In this document: positions 28,488 to 37,471 of the stretch, piece after piece
Layout of the letters: each line of letters starts with the position of its first letter
Numbering within the stretch: position 1 is the first letter of the stretch
NCBI GenBank assembly: GCA_938042245.1
Contig: CALIRO010000016.1
Span: 1 to 46,003, forward strand
Source: an uncultured Thermoguttaceae bacterium
Lineage (GTDB): Bacteria > Planctomycetota > Planctomycetia > Pirellulales > Thermoguttaceae
Length of the DNA stretch: 46,003 bases
Reading direction: 5' to 3'
Notes under the pieces: generated by a model
What the model saw: the letters and a program-made list of their open reading frames with translations, nothing else
What the model was told of the DNA's origin: nothing
Database searches by the model: none
Made by a program: the position numbers and the translations under genes

Positions 28488-29345
28488 ATGCGGATTGTGG
28501 TCACAGGGAGTTTGGGACAATTGGGCGGGCAGTTGTGTCGGCAACTGGGGTCAAAGGCAGTGGGTCTGGATCTGCCGGAGTTTGATCTGACGGATCGCCA
28601 GGGGGTGCTGCGGAGGATCGAAGAGCTAGCTCCGGATGTAGTGATCAATTGTGCTGCTTACACCCATGTGGATCGGGCGGAGGCCGAACCCCAGCGCTGT
28701 CGGGCCGTCAACGTCAGCGGCGTCGCTTATCTTGCCGAAGCCTGCCGACGTGCCGGCGCCAGCTTGGTCCAGATCAGCACCGATTATGTCTTTGGGGCGG
28801 ACGCCAACCGACAAACTCCCTATCGGGAGGAGGATCCGCCCGGCCCGGTCAACGTCTATGGCCTGAGCAAACTGGAAAGCGAACAGCATGCCAAAGCAGC
28901 CCCCCGCTGGCTGATCATACGCACCTGTGGCCTGTATGGCCGCTTAGGCCCTCGGACCGCTGGCAATTTTGTGGAAACGATGATCCAGCAGGCCAAGCAG
29001 CGAGGCCGACTCCGCGTGGTGGCCGATCAACATTGTGCACCCAGCTATGTAGGACATGTGGCCCGGGCTATCGATTTCCTAGTGGCCGTCCGGGCCACCG
29101 GTATCTATCATGTGGTCAACCAAGGACAAACGACCTGGTATGATTTTGCTGGGGAGATCTTTCGGATCCTCGGTTGGCCGATCCATCTGGAGCCGATCAG
29201 TTCCACCCAATGGCACTCGCCGGCCCGTCGGCCTGGCTATAGTGTGCTGGATCCTTCGAAATACCTGGCCTTACCCGGCCGACCCGAACTGCCCCCTTGG
29301 CAAGAGGCACTGAAAGAATATCTTGCTAGCCGCGAACCTGGTTAG
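28488..29345 (+). CDS. rfbD: dTDP-4-dehydrorhamnose reductase
   Basis: This 285-residue Rossmann-fold enzyme reduces dTDP-4-keto-L-rhamnose with NAD(P)H, the last step to dTDP-L-rhamnose. The dinucleotide-binding loop is VTGSLGQLGGQL; downstream are NCAAYTHVDRAE, ISTDYVFGA, the catalytic Tyr-x3-Lys in VYGLSKLES, and RTCGLYG. The C-terminal substrate domain carries VVADQHCAPSYVGHVARAID. Length matches the family. The start is ATG 28488 with only a weak ribosome site (GGGGTGATTGC). It shares strand with rfbA and presumably pathway. Confidence 0.95.
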   Translation: MRIVVTGSLGQLGGQLCRQLGSKAVGLDLPEFDLTDRQGVLRRIEELAPDVVINCAAYTHVDRAEAEPQRCRAVNVSGVAYLAEACRRAGASLVQISTDYVFGADANRQTPYREEDPPGPVNVYGLSKLESEQHAKAAPRWLIIRTCGLYGRLGPRTAGNFVETMIQQAKQRGRLRVVADQHCAPSYVGHVARAIDFLVAVRATGIYHVVNQGQTTWYDFAGEIFRILGWPIHLEPISSTQWHSPARRPGYSVLDPSKYLALPGRPELPPWQEALKEYLASREPG

Positions 29346-29714
29346 TGCCTGATTGGAACGGCCTTGGCAGCCGGCAGTTTCGCCTCCGGCCGGAACGGAG
29401 AGGTCGGTCCGGGTATGCTCCCCGGGTGAGCATACGTAGCTTCCTCTGGTAGAATCGCTTTGTGGTCGGTGGAGCGAGATATCTACCGTGCAACAAGCGG
29501 TCTTCCTTCAACCGGGCAACAGACGCTACTGCATCCAACCGGGGACCTGGCAGGGCGAGCGTTCTGCCCGCTTATAGGTACCGCCGCGCAAGCGGCAGTG
29601 CAGAAAATTCCCTCCCTTCCAAGGGAGGCAAGAGGGCCCAGAACGCTCCTTTCGTAAGCATCCCAGAGGAGGGGCCCCTATGAGACGCAAATAGTCTGGG
29701 AAAGGGAACCTGCG
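29346..29714. other. Spacer with hairpin and G/C-run repeats
   Basis: Contains the hairpin at 29413-29435, listed separately, a palindrome-like CCCTCCC...GGGAGG stretch (about 29612-29627), and a GAGGGGCCCCT palindrome (29670-29680). No gene or RNA was recognised. The ispH promoter should be in the right-hand part. Confidence 0.5.
29413..29435. other. Perfect 8-bp inverted repeat downstream of rfbD
   Basis: GTATGCTC, a CCCGGGT loop and GAGCATAC. No T tract follows, so it is not a standard intrinsic terminator; it could be an operator, a transcript-end structure or chance. Confidence 0.5.
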
Positions 29715-30656
29715 ATGCATATTTTCCTGGTGCAGCCAAGAGGTTTTTGTGCTGGGGTACGGATGGCCCTCCAGACGTTGGAGCGGGCGTTGGAGCGGTT
29801 TGGCCGACCTGTGTATGTCTATCATGAGATTGTGCATAACCGATGGGTGGTAGAGGATTTTCGGCGTCGGGGGGCGGTTTTTGTGGATGAGCTAAGCCAG
29901 GTGCCGAGCGGCGCCTACCTGATCTTTTCTGCCCATGGGGTTTCGCCGGCCGTTCGGGCGCAGGCCGCTGCCAGAGGGCTAAAGGTGATCGATGCCACCT
30001 GCCCGCTGGTAACAAAAGTCCATCGTGAGGCCCTCCGCTTCGCCCAACAGGATTATCAGATTCTGCTGATCGGGCATGCTGGCCATGATGAAATCGTCGG
30101 CGTCATGGGCGAAGCACCCCGGGCGATTCGATTAATCCAATCGGTCGAAGATGTGGATCGGCTGGAGGTTGCGCCGGAAGCCAAGGTGGCTTATCTTACT
30201 CAAACCACCCTTTCCAAACAGGAGGTAGAAAAGATCGTTGCCCGGCTCCGAGCCCGATTCCCCCACATAGTCGGTCCTGCCAAAGACGACATCTGCTATG
30301 CCACCCAAAACCGGCAGGAAGCGGTTCGGCTGCTAGCTCCGGAGGTCCAAGTGGCCTTAGTGGTGGGCAGTGCCAATAGCTCCAATAGCCGGCGCCTGGC
30401 TGAGATCGCCCAAGCCCAGGGGGTGCCGGCCTACTTGATCGACGCTCCCCAGGATTTGCGGCTGGAATGGTTCCAGGGAGATGAATGCGTGCTGCTAACG
30501 GCCGGCGCCAGTGCGCCGGAACACCTGGTGGCCGAGTGCGTTGGGTGGTTGCAACAACATTTCCAAGCCACGGTCCAAGAGCGGATCATCCGAGAAGAGC
30601 ATGTACAATTTCTGTTGCCCCCCGAACTGCGCGGGCCCCCAGAGGGAAACCAATAG
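29715..30656 (+). CDS. ispH: 4-hydroxy-3-methylbut-2-enyl diphosphate reductase
   Basis: This is the last enzyme of the MEP isoprenoid pathway; it reduces HMBPP to IPP and DMAPP with a [4Fe-4S] cluster. All three cluster cysteines are present: C12 in QPRGFCAGV, C96 in IDATCPLVTKVH and C194 in DDICYATQNRQ. The substrate-binding histidines H41, H74 and H124 and the catalytic E126 in GHAGHDEIVG are also there, as are GSANSSNSRRL and TAGASAPEHLV. It has 313 residues, normal for the family. ATG 29715 follows AAAGGGAAC. It is monocistronic here, between two repeat-rich spacers. Confidence 0.98.
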   Translation: MHIFLVQPRGFCAGVRMALQTLERALERFGRPVYVYHEIVHNRWVVEDFRRRGAVFVDELSQVPSGAYLIFSAHGVSPAVRAQAAARGLKVIDATCPLVTKVHREALRFAQQDYQILLIGHAGHDEIVGVMGEAPRAIRLIQSVEDVDRLEVAPEAKVAYLTQTTLSKQEVEKIVARLRARFPHIVGPAKDDICYATQNRQEAVRLLAPEVQVALVVGSANSSNSRRLAEIAQAQGVPAYLIDAPQDLRLEWFQGDECVLLTAGASAPEHLVAECVGWLQQHFQATVQERIIREEHVQFLLPPELRGPPEGNQ

Positions 30657-31236
30657 CGAAATCTCTGTGGGTCTCTGGGCACAAGCTCGGCCGACTGAAG
30701 AGGAATACGCCCCTCTGGCTGCTGCGGGAGCGGGGGCCGGGTGAAAGCCCAGCGGGGTGAAGAGGCCTTGTGGCGCACGGGACCCCCGCCTATTGTCATT
30801 CCCGCGAAAGCGGGAATCCAGTAAAGTCCCTCCTCTTCGCCAGAGCAGAGGCAACAGACGCCCCTGCACCCGGCTTCGCTTTCGGCTCAGTCGGCCTCTC
30901 CTGCAGTGGGGAGAGGCGATGAACAACGTAGCAGCGCAAAGCAGCCTGGAATGCCCCTTGCGCGGAAATGACATTCAAAATCCCCTCTCCCCTCCGCGGA
31001 AGAGGGTCAAGGGGAGGGGGAATGCCTTGTGCGGGCCAACTGGCATCTCCGCAAAAGCGGCCATTTCCACTACCCCTCCAGGGCATCTCCGCGAAGGCGG
31101 GCAACCAGCACCCACAATAGATAAACATAAACCGCCCGCACTGCCGCTTCCGCGGCAGGCAGCCCCAAACGCTTTTCTCGAATCAGCTCCACAGCTTCTT
31201 CATTCGGGGCAACTGTTCTATTTTTGTTAGATCCTC
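30657..31236. repeat. REP-like repeat island 3 with dispersed repeat copy D
   Basis: Modules as in islands 1 and 2: GTCATTCCCGCGAAAGCGGG (30795 onward), a GCACCCGGCTTCGCTTTCGG module (30868-30887), CTCTCC...GGAGAGG, a GATGAACAACGTAGCAGCGC unit (about 30917-30936) whose counterpart in island 1 is inverted, and CCTCTCCCCTCCGCGG...AGAGGGTCA (30980-31010). Copy D of the dispersed repeat occupies 31141-31220. Short ORFs here are repeat-derived. Confidence 0.75.
31141..31220 (+). repeat. Dispersed repeat family, copy D (partial)
   Basis: Only the right-hand half of the element is recognisable: CCGC...CGGCAGGCAGCCCC(A)AA, then ATCAGCTCCACAGCTTCTTC and ATTCGG. This parallels copy C, where GCAGGCAGCCCTAAAGG is followed by CAGGCAGCTTCTTCATTCGG. 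The left half is absent or diverged. Confidence 0.6.
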
Positions 31237-32544
31237 CTAATCCAGCGACCAAGGTTTGCGGTACTCGTAGTGCAAGAGGTCGTTGGCTTCTTTGGGGCTA
31301 AGGATTTTTTCCTGTTGGGCATCCCACTCCAGACGCTGGCCGACCACCAGGGAGATATTGGCCAGAAGGCTCATCGTGGTGGAGCGGTGGCCCTCTTCGA
31401 CATCCGCGTTGGGCTTTTGACGGGTTTTGATGCAATCGAGGAAGTTACGGGCATGAAGCACAGTGGTATCGACGTAGGGCTGGGGGGCCGATTGTTCCAT
31501 AGGTTCTATGCGGGGTTTGGGGTCTTGGAATTGGCCGCCCCGTTCAGGAATAATTTTGAACATTCGTTCGCTAGCGTACACGGTACCCAGCACGCCCCGT
31601 AGTTCCAACTCTCCATAGGGAAACATCGGATTGCCGCTGGCTTCGTATTGGCCGAAGATGAACAATCGGCCGGAAGCGAATTGGAAACAGGCCTCCATGG
31701 TATCGGGGATGGTGCGGTCGTCCTCGACGGCAAACCGTCCGCCCATCGCGCAGATCGAAGCGGGGGCCAATTCGTCGGTCATCCAGCGCATCAGGTCCAA
31801 ATAGTGGACACCCCAATTGGCCATCTGCGACGAATACGGCATCCACCAACGAAACTTATACGGGGCGATGGTCTCTCGATAGGGGACGGCAGGCCGAGGT
31901 CCTAGCCACAGGTCCCAATCCAAACCGGGGGGCGGCTCGGTGGGCTGAGCACGACCGATGCCGGCAGGCGCCATATTGCTTAGCCGATACGCCCGGCTGA
32001 CGGTGATTTTGCCCACTTTGCCAGCCCGGCACAACTCGGCCAACTGGGCATATAGCGGCGAAGAACGCCGATGGGTGCCCACCTGCACGATCCGTTGATG
32101 CTTTCGGGCCTCTTCGACCATGCGTCGGCCTTCGTAGATGGTAATGGAGAGGGGTTTTTCGACATAAACATCTTTACCAGCCCGGCAGGCATAAATGGTT
32201 TGCAGGGCATGCCAATGGTCCGGGGTGGCAATGACCACGGCATGGATGTCGGAACGCTCCAGCATGTTGCGGAAATCGACGTACAGATCGGCTCGGCCTT
32301 CGACTTTGCCGTTGGCTTCTTCAAGGGTACGTTTATCCACATCACAGAGGGCTACAATCTGGCAATCCGGATGTTTGAGGAAGGCGTCCATCAGTTGGCC
32401 GCCCCGATTGGCCACCCCGATAAACCCAAGCCGAATCCGCTCATTGGCGCCGAGCACCTGGCGGGCCGACATGGCCGTCAGCCCCACCGTGCCCGCCACC
32501 GCCGCCTGAGTAAACCTGCGCCGACTCATTCGATGATCTGCCAT
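31237..32544 (-). CDS. Gfo/Idh/MocA oxidoreductase with Tat signal
   Basis: This 435-residue NAD(P)-dependent sugar-type dehydrogenase family member is common in planctomycetes. The N-terminus carries the twin-arginine motif SRRRFTQ (residues 7-13) and a hydrophobic stretch ending MSARQVLGA, so it is probably exported folded with its cofactor. The Rossmann loop is LGFIGVANRGG, followed by ALCDVDKRTLEEA, VVIATPDHWHALQTIYA and the catalytic EKPLSITIYEGRR. A substrate-domain histidine lies in NWGVHYLDLMRWM. The substrate is not predictable. AAGGAG is 7-8 bases before ATG 32544. The metallopeptidase-like gene lies 37 bases upstream on the same strand, so they may be co-transcribed. Confidence 0.95.
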   Translation of the reverse strand: MADHRMSRRRFTQAAVAGTVGLTAMSARQVLGANERIRLGFIGVANRGGQLMDAFLKHPDCQIVALCDVDKRTLEEANGKVEGRADLYVDFRNMLERSDIHAVVIATPDHWHALQTIYACRAGKDVYVEKPLSITIYEGRRMVEEARKHQRIVQVGTHRRSSPLYAQLAELCRAGKVGKITVSRAYRLSNMAPAGIGRAQPTEPPPGLDWDLWLGPRPAVPYRETIAPYKFRWWMPYSSQMANWGVHYLDLMRWMTDELAPASICAMGGRFAVEDDRTIPDTMEACFQFASGRLFIFGQYEASGNPMFPYGELELRGVLGTVYASERMFKIIPERGGQFQDPKPRIEPMEQSAPQPYVDTTVLHARNFLDCIKTRQKPNADVEEGHRSTTMSLLANISLVVGQRLEWDAQQEKILSPKEANDLLHYEYRKPWSLD

Positions 32545-32581
32545 AGAAAGTCTCCTTCAAAAGAAAAAGTCCCTCAGAATA

Positions 32582-33238
32582 TCAGCCTTCTTTAGAAGGC
32601 AACGAAGTCAATGAAACCGGAATCAGCCGGGGACGGGGCACCCGCAGACCATACACAGGACCGTACCGGCTCTGTAACTGGTGAAAGGAATATTGGAGAA
32701 AATCATAAAGCTCGGCGGGGGGATTTTGGGCCAGATATCGCTCGACCAGCCGGGCAGCATGGGCGTCGTAGGCTTTCTGTGATCGGCCATGGGCGTAAAA
32801 GCGGCCCCGATGGCGGCGCAAGTCCCCGTTGAACTCAGGACTAATGTGCCATAACTCATGCATAATGGTGGTCATCTTTTCCTTGAACTTCAGATCGGCA
32901 AACCGCGGCAGATAAAAACGGAGAATATAAAGCATCTCCCGCCCAGAAGGGTCCACCACCCGCTGGAGCGTGTACGGCTGGCCCCGGCGGATCAAAACAT
33001 TCCGACCCCCAGGAAAACGTAATGGCGTTAGCGAGGCGTAAATCCCTTGCCGGTGGGAATTGCGTACCTGGCTACTGGCCACCAAAACCCGACTCATATC
33101 AATATGGGCCAACTCTGGCGTCCGCGCTACCAAATCCTCGCACAACCGCCGAATATGCCCAATAAAATCAAATCCCCGTGCCGAAAACACTTCTCTGCTT
33201 CCTTCCGCTCGATACCCATTCCGCCTAGCAGGTTCCAT
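32582..33238 (-). CDS. Putative zinc metallopeptidase
   Basis: This 218-residue cytoplasmic protein has a zincin motif HELWH (in TTIMHELWHISPEFNGDLRR). The following residues DLRRHRGRF and AHGRSQKAYDAHAARLVERY supply further histidines for metal binding. The combination HELxHIxPEFxGxxRxH resembles the small putative metallopeptidase family (PhageMetallopep-like, PF18894-like), where proteolysis is predicted but not shown; this assignment is from memory. The N-terminal half (FIGHIRRLCEDLVARTPELA) has no motif I know. ATG 33238 follows GGAGCAGGGG. No signal peptide. Its neighbour downstream is the Gfo/Idh/MocA gene. Confidence 0.75.
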   Translation of the reverse strand: MEPARRNGYRAEGSREVFSARGFDFIGHIRRLCEDLVARTPELAHIDMSRVLVASSQVRNSHRQGIYASLTPLRFPGGRNVLIRRGQPYTLQRVVDPSGREMLYILRFYLPRFADLKFKEKMTTIMHELWHISPEFNGDLRRHRGRFYAHGRSQKAYDAHAARLVERYLAQNPPAELYDFLQYSFHQLQSRYGPVYGLRVPRPRLIPVSLTSLPSKEG

Positions 33239-33771
33239 CCCCTGCTCCGGTGCCGGAGCCGTCTATGGTATTAAGATGATAGAATAACCGGCAGAAGTCA
33301 ACCCACTCGGAGAACTTGCTCCGGTGGCCCCGAATGAAGCAGGCTCGAAGCCAGAAGGGACCATCCAGGGCCTAGAGAAAGGCCAAGAGCCGAGGACAAC
33401 GGGCGGTAGGGAAAAGAAACGGCCTTTGGAACAAAAGCTCCCGCTGGAGGTTTGGCAACTTCAAGGCCGCCCTGGAAAGGCAATCGACTAGCCCGGGGGG
33501 AAACCTCGGGGGTGAGGAAAGTCCACGAGCCGATATAGTTTTCTGCGTAACTATTCAAAATAAAAGAAGTTATGAAAAACGGAAAAAGGCAGCTACGAAG
33601 ACTTTCCGGATCGGACCAAGGAAGGCCAAGGGGCTAGAGGCTCTGGAGAGGAAGCAAAATATTTGTTCATGTCTAAAGGAAAACTCGCCTATACGCCAGA
33701 GATGGAACCAGTAGCTAATTATGCGAACATAAGGCCAGTTAGAGGATATTTACAACAGATGTCCAGGTGCG
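33239..33771. other. Intergenic region, nothing recognised
   Basis: No RNA gene or coding ORF is supported. A GAGGAAAGTCC string at 33517-33527 recalls RNase P RNA, but the remaining conserved elements are missing (see rejected items). An 86-codon minus-strand ORF (33298-33558) lacks a ribosome site and motifs. The region may simply be decayed DNA. Confidence 0.4.
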
Positions 33772-34182
33772 TCAGGATGAATCCACACTCTCGGCCGGCT
33801 GGGAACCCGGCGCTTCGGCAGATCCAGAAGATTCCGCCCCAGCCCTCCGAAGCGAAGAGGATTGCGATCCCTGGGATTGGCCAGCAGAGGCGTGCAGACG
33901 AGTTTGACTACGCCGGCGCTTTGGTAGGGGGGCTGCACTCCATTGCTTGGTTAAGTCTTCGAACACATCCGGCGATTCATAACGGATGATATTTTTGCCT
34001 TCGGGGATCGGGCCGATCAGCCCACGAAACACCGGCAACCCACGCAACGACAGATCCGTACTACAATCCTCCACACCGATCTGAACATGGCGGCGGAGGA
34101 TCGGCTGCGGCGAATCGTAATCCCGAATCCGGATCTGCCCATCACTGCCACGGGTAACTACCCGGAATGTGGTCTTTTTCAT
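33772..34182 (-). CDS. Hypothetical protein, Ser/Ala-rich tail
   Basis: This 136-residue protein is one I do not recognise. The start, ATG 34182 (MKKTTFRVVTRG), is supported by GGAGGG 5 bases upstream; an in-frame start 8 codons earlier is weaker. Residues 1-70 look folded and hydrophobic-polar patterned (RIRDYDSPQPILRRHVQIG, then RGLPVFRGLIGP and GKNIIRYESPDVFEDL). The last 60 are low-complexity and basic then Ser/Ala/Gly-rich (KRRRSQTR; SAEAPGSQPAESVDSS), probably disordered. There is no signal peptide. It stands alone between two gene-poor stretches. It could be a small nucleic-acid- or partner-binding protein, but that is only a guess from charge. Confidence 0.6.
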   Translation of the reverse strand: MKKTTFRVVTRGSDGQIRIRDYDSPQPILRRHVQIGVEDCSTDLSLRGLPVFRGLIGPIPEGKNIIRYESPDVFEDLTKQWSAAPLPKRRRSQTRLHASAGQSQGSQSSSLRRAGAESSGSAEAPGSQPAESVDSS

Positions 34183-35159
34183 ACTACCCTCCGATCGCAC
34201 TTTCAAGCGGTTCTCCAGTTGCTTCGGATCGTCCTAACAGTAAACGCTCAGCGATGTCCGTCCTTTTTCGTAGCCAAAGAGCCCAGGGCTAAGCTGTTTT
34301 TCAGCTCCCAGCAACACCCGATCGTCGCTGGGGCTGGTTTTTGGGATGGGGATGTTCCGAAAGCAACCCTTTTGACTGGCTTTTTCAGAAGGCAATATCG
34401 GCATGGATTTTTTTAAGCCAAAGGGTTTCTCCCCGCCCCATTGCACAACAACCAATCCGTCGGATCGACATTTTCGACATCGGAGCCAACGTCCTTAGGA
34501 CCGGTCCTTCTTGTGACTAGTAGGGAGGTTGGTAAGGGCCTGAGAGGCCAAAAGGGAAAGAAGGATCAGAAGGGATACACTATTAGTAGGGGATATGACC
34601 CCCTAGAAAGTGGCCACCTTGTGAGGAGATCAATTGCCCCCTTAGAGTGGTTCTCGCCAATCGTCCCCCTATTTCGGGGGATCCTCCTTTCGAGCTTCGC
34701 TCAGAGTGCCTCATTTTTAATACTTTTTTAATACTTTTGGGGGAAAATAGATAACCTCTTAGTAGGGTAAAACGGCAAGAACGCTCTTTTCACCTTGAGC
34801 CATCTGCACAGGTTGGGTATCTTCCAACCTATTCCCAAGCCCACCCGGAGGCAGCAGCTAGTGCATTAAGAGGGAGAGAGCAGCTATGGAAAAGCGGCTC
34901 GTCTTGTAGGCAATGGGAATAAGCTTTCTCAGAGGCACAGCCAAGGGCTCTTCTGTGGTGGAGGGGCACCCAAAAAGTGGAAAGGAAACCGAGGCGACTG
35001 CCCGGTTTTAACTCAATTAAAGAAGCTCTCCAAATAGTGGAGGGGGCTAGGCGTTTTGCGGATGCTGCCGGTCTGCGGGGCGTTAACGGATGAGAATCTG
35101 ATCCGAGAAGGTGTGCTAGGGATCCGGTGGATTGGGGTGCCAGAAAGGAGGCAACCAAA
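34183..35159. other. Long gene-poor stretch (about 980 bases)
   Basis: No convincing gene. Short ORFs on both strands lack ribosome sites and protein-like composition. Features seen are a CCCCC-TATTTC-GGGGG hairpin (34664-34679) without a T tract, AT-rich DNA at 34710-34770, and ACCTATTCCCAAGCCCACCC-type C-rich runs. Composition differs from the neighbouring genes, as if coding sequence had decayed. An unrecognised non-coding RNA cannot be excluded. Confidence 0.4.
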
Positions 35160-35927
35160 ATGCAAGGGAAAAGAAGCTGGCTATGGGTGGTTGGATGGGG
35201 GAGCATGGCGGCGTGGGCTTGGGGGGTGGAGTTTCGGATGGAAAACAAGGTCTATGTGGGCAGCCAGCGCGAACCCGCCGTGGAGACCACCACGATCTTT
35301 TATAATGGGGCGGTGTATGATTTCCTCAAAAAGCCGGCCGAGGTTACCATTGTGGAAAAGGCAGAGAATCGAATTGTACTTTTGGACATTGAGCGGCGGG
35401 TCCAAACGCATCTTACCCTTCAGGAGGTAGAGGCATTTGTAGAACGGCTTCGGCGGCGAGCCGACGAGTATTCGGACCCCTTTGTGGCCTTTTTGGCCCA
35501 TCCGGAGTTCGAAAAGAGTTTCGATCCCGTGGCGGGCGAGTTGACGTTACGGAGTCGGTGGATGACCTATCGGGTTCTGACGGTAGATGCGGAGCGCCCG
35601 GAACTGGCGGCGGAATATCGACTGTTTGCCGATACATTGGCCCGGCTTAATGCGCTATTGAATCCGAAAGGTTTGGCGCCTTTTCCGCGGCTTGTGCTGA
35701 ATGCCGAGCTCCAGCGCCGAGAAGAGCTTCCCAAGGAAGTCCAACTGACGATTCATCCTGAGCGAGGTTTGCTTCCGAAAAAGCGGACGGTGCTTCGGAG
35801 TGAACACCTTTTAGTACGCCACATTTCTGAAGCGGATCGGACCCGCGTCCAACAGGCCGTCGAATTCCAAAATCTTTTCCCTCGGGTAAGCTTCGAGCAA
35901 TATCAGAAGCAGTATCTGGAAAAATAG
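35160..35927 (+). CDS. Exported protein of unknown function
   Basis: This 255-residue protein has a signal peptide (KRSWLWVVGWGSMAAWAWG, cleavage likely after about residue 21). The mature part alternates predicted strands (ETTTIFYNGAVYDFL, EVTIVEKAENRIVLLDIERR) and charged helices (LTLQEVEAFVERLRRRADEY), with LTLRSRWMTYRVLTVDAERP and a LNALLNPKGLAPFPRL block. I know no family for it, though short exported proteins of this style are frequent in planctomycetes. AAAGGAGG is 8 bases before ATG 35160; the ATG 11 codons earlier lacks this site. Strong G-rich coding strand at its 5' end. It is not clearly in an operon. Confidence 0.75.
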   Translation: MQGKRSWLWVVGWGSMAAWAWGVEFRMENKVYVGSQREPAVETTTIFYNGAVYDFLKKPAEVTIVEKAENRIVLLDIERRVQTHLTLQEVEAFVERLRRRADEYSDPFVAFLAHPEFEKSFDPVAGELTLRSRWMTYRVLTVDAERPELAAEYRLFADTLARLNALLNPKGLAPFPRLVLNAELQRREELPKEVQLTIHPERGLLPKKRTVLRSEHLLVRHISEADRTRVQQAVEFQNLFPRVSFEQYQKQYLEK

Positions 35928-36529
35928 TTACCCCTTCTGCCCAATGGTCTTACCAAGGCATTTCTGCGCAAGCAGGGGGTCCTGTTTTTTCTGCTAGGTT
36001 ATTTGTGCTAGACTGTGCTTGCGCAGCAGGCAGCCCTAAAGGTTTTCTTCGGATCCACCAGGCAGCTTCTTCATTCGGCTGAAGCGTTCTAAAAATAGGA
36101 GGCGTCGGGTTCGGAACGGGAAAAGCTATTGGCGAATCGCCGATCGCTGATCGGGGACCGGTGGTAGGGAGTTTGGGTGGTGGGTTTTGTCCTTGGGAGC
36201 TTCCTGTCCGGTCTGCCCCCTTTGGTTCCCCCGAGGCGATATGTCCGCGCTATCCCTGGCAGCCTTCCGTCTGCATTTGTTGCTCTCTTTGCTCTCGAGT
36301 TTGGTTGCCTGGCCCTGGTAGCAATCCGGCCGGAAGTATGGTACTGTTTTAAGAGAGCGATCTGTGGATTTTCCGGCGGCAGGTTGATCCAGGCGCTGAG
36401 GGGCATGAGGAAAATCAACTCCCTTGGAAAACGGGAAGGGGGATAGGTCAGCCAGGAGCGGAAATTTTGGCCATCTGGAACTGAGCCGCCAGTTTAAGGT
36501 ATCCTTCTGAATTTTTAGGAGATGCAGCC
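35928..36529. other. Spacer with dispersed repeat copy C
   Basis: Contains repeat copy C at 35953-36090. The remainder (36091-36529) has no supported gene; a plus-strand ORF from 36177 is overlapped by repeats and lacks a ribosome site. The promoter for the PmoA-family gene is presumably near its right end. Confidence 0.5.
35953..36090 (+). repeat. Dispersed repeat family, copy C
   Basis: Same orientation as copy B and inverted relative to copy A. Shared with A and B: ACCAAGGCATTTCTGCG, the TGTTTTTTCTG centre, GCGCAGCAGGCAGCCC, AAAGG, TTCTTCGGATC and CCAGGCAG. Confidence 0.8.
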
Positions 36530-37471
36530 ATGCGAGGAGTTGCAGTACTATGGGGAGGGGCGATGATGGTTTGGTTAGTGGCGTCCGGAGGCGGGGAGGC
36601 GGCGGAGTTTAGCGCAGAACGGCAGGGAGAGAAAGTTACTGTGAAAATCGACGGGGAGCTTTTCGCCGAGTATTTGGCCGCCCCGAAGCTCCAGCCGACG
36701 TTAGGCCCGATTGTTTGGCCCCTCATTGGGCCGACCGGCAAACCGATGACGCGTGCCTATCCGATGGCCGATCAGGAAGGCGAACGCAAAGACCATCCCC
36801 ATCATCGCTCGTTGTGGTTCAATCATGGCCGAGTGAACGGATATGATTTTTGGGCCAAGCAGCCGATTCGTCATCGGGAGTTTGTCCGGGTGGAAGGCGG
36901 GCAGCGGGCGGTGATCGAGACGCTCAACGATTGGCTTGCCCCGGACGGTTCCAAGGTCTGCGAAGACCGACGCCGATTGATCTTCCATGGGGATCGGGAG
37001 TGTCGGCTTATCGATATCGACATTACCATCACCGCCTCCGAAGGACCAGTTACTTTCGGCGATACCAAAGAGGGCTGTTTGGGCATTCGCGTAGCTGAGA
37101 CGATGAAGGTGGATGCGAAGCTGGGCGGCCGGATCGTCAATAGCCATGGCCAACAGGATAAAGAGGCCTGGGCCAAACGCGCTGAGTGGGTGGATTATTA
37201 TGGTCCGGTCGATGGCCAGATCGTCGGCATTGCCGTGATGAACCACCCGGCCAGTTTCCGAGCGCCTACCTATTGGCATGTGCGAACCTACGGCCTGTTT
37301 GCCGCCAATCCCTTTGGCTGGAAAGATTTCGGCGCATCGGAAGATGGCACCTACACCCTGCCGAAGGGTCAATCCATCTGTTTCTATTACCGAATTGTGC
37401 TCCACAAGGGCGACCATCAGCAAGGCCGCATTGCCGAACTTTATCAGGCCTACGCCCAAGAGAAAAAATAA
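36530..37471 (+). CDS. PmoA family (DUF6807) exported protein
   Basis: This 313-residue protein has a signal peptide (MRGVAVLWGGAMMVWLVASG, then GGEAAEF) and resembles the PmoA/DUF6807 family that is expanded in planctomycetes and usually sits near carbohydrate-related oxidoreductases. Family hallmarks: PTLGPIVWPLIGPTGKPMTR, DHPHHRSLWFNHGRVNGYDF (histidine-rich), HREFVRVEGGQRAV, GDTKEGCLGIRVAETM, WVDYYGPVDGQIVGIAVMNH and FGASEDGTYTLPKGQSI. Despite the name it has no demonstrated methane oxidation role; the fold is probably a beta-sandwich related to sugar mutarotases. AGGAG is 8 bases before ATG 36530. It is monocistronic as far as can be seen. Confidence 0.85.
   Translation: MRGVAVLWGGAMMVWLVASGGGEAAEFSAERQGEKVTVKIDGELFAEYLAAPKLQPTLGPIVWPLIGPTGKPMTRAYPMADQEGERKDHPHHRSLWFNHGRVNGYDFWAKQPIRHREFVRVEGGQRAVIETLNDWLAPDGSKVCEDRRRLIFHGDRECRLIDIDITITASEGPVTFGDTKEGCLGIRVAETMKVDAKLGGRIVNSHGQQDKEAWAKRAEWVDYYGPVDGQIVGIAVMNHPASFRAPTYWHVRTYGLFAANPFGWKDFGASEDGTYTLPKGQSICFYYRIVLHKGDHQQGRIAELYQAYAQEKK

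Noticed and set aside
29413..29435. Intrinsic terminator after rfbD
   Set aside because: The 8-bp stem is perfect but lacks a following T tract and sits 68 bases from the stop codon; kept only as an inverted repeat.
30495..31128. ORFs of 90-159 codons overlapping the ispH end and repeat island 3
   Set aside because: Antisense to ispH or made of repeat modules (RGND-type peptides); no ribosome site.
33298..33558. 86-codon minus-strand ORF
   Set aside because: No ribosome site, no motif and unstable composition; not annotated as a gene.
33500..33700. Possible RNase P RNA (GAGGAAAGTCC string at 33517)
   Set aside because: The string matches one conserved element, but no partner such as ACAGAA...GGCTTA, AGGTAA or GGAGCAAG...CCAAATAGG is present at suitable distance, and a P1/P4 closing helix could not be drawn.
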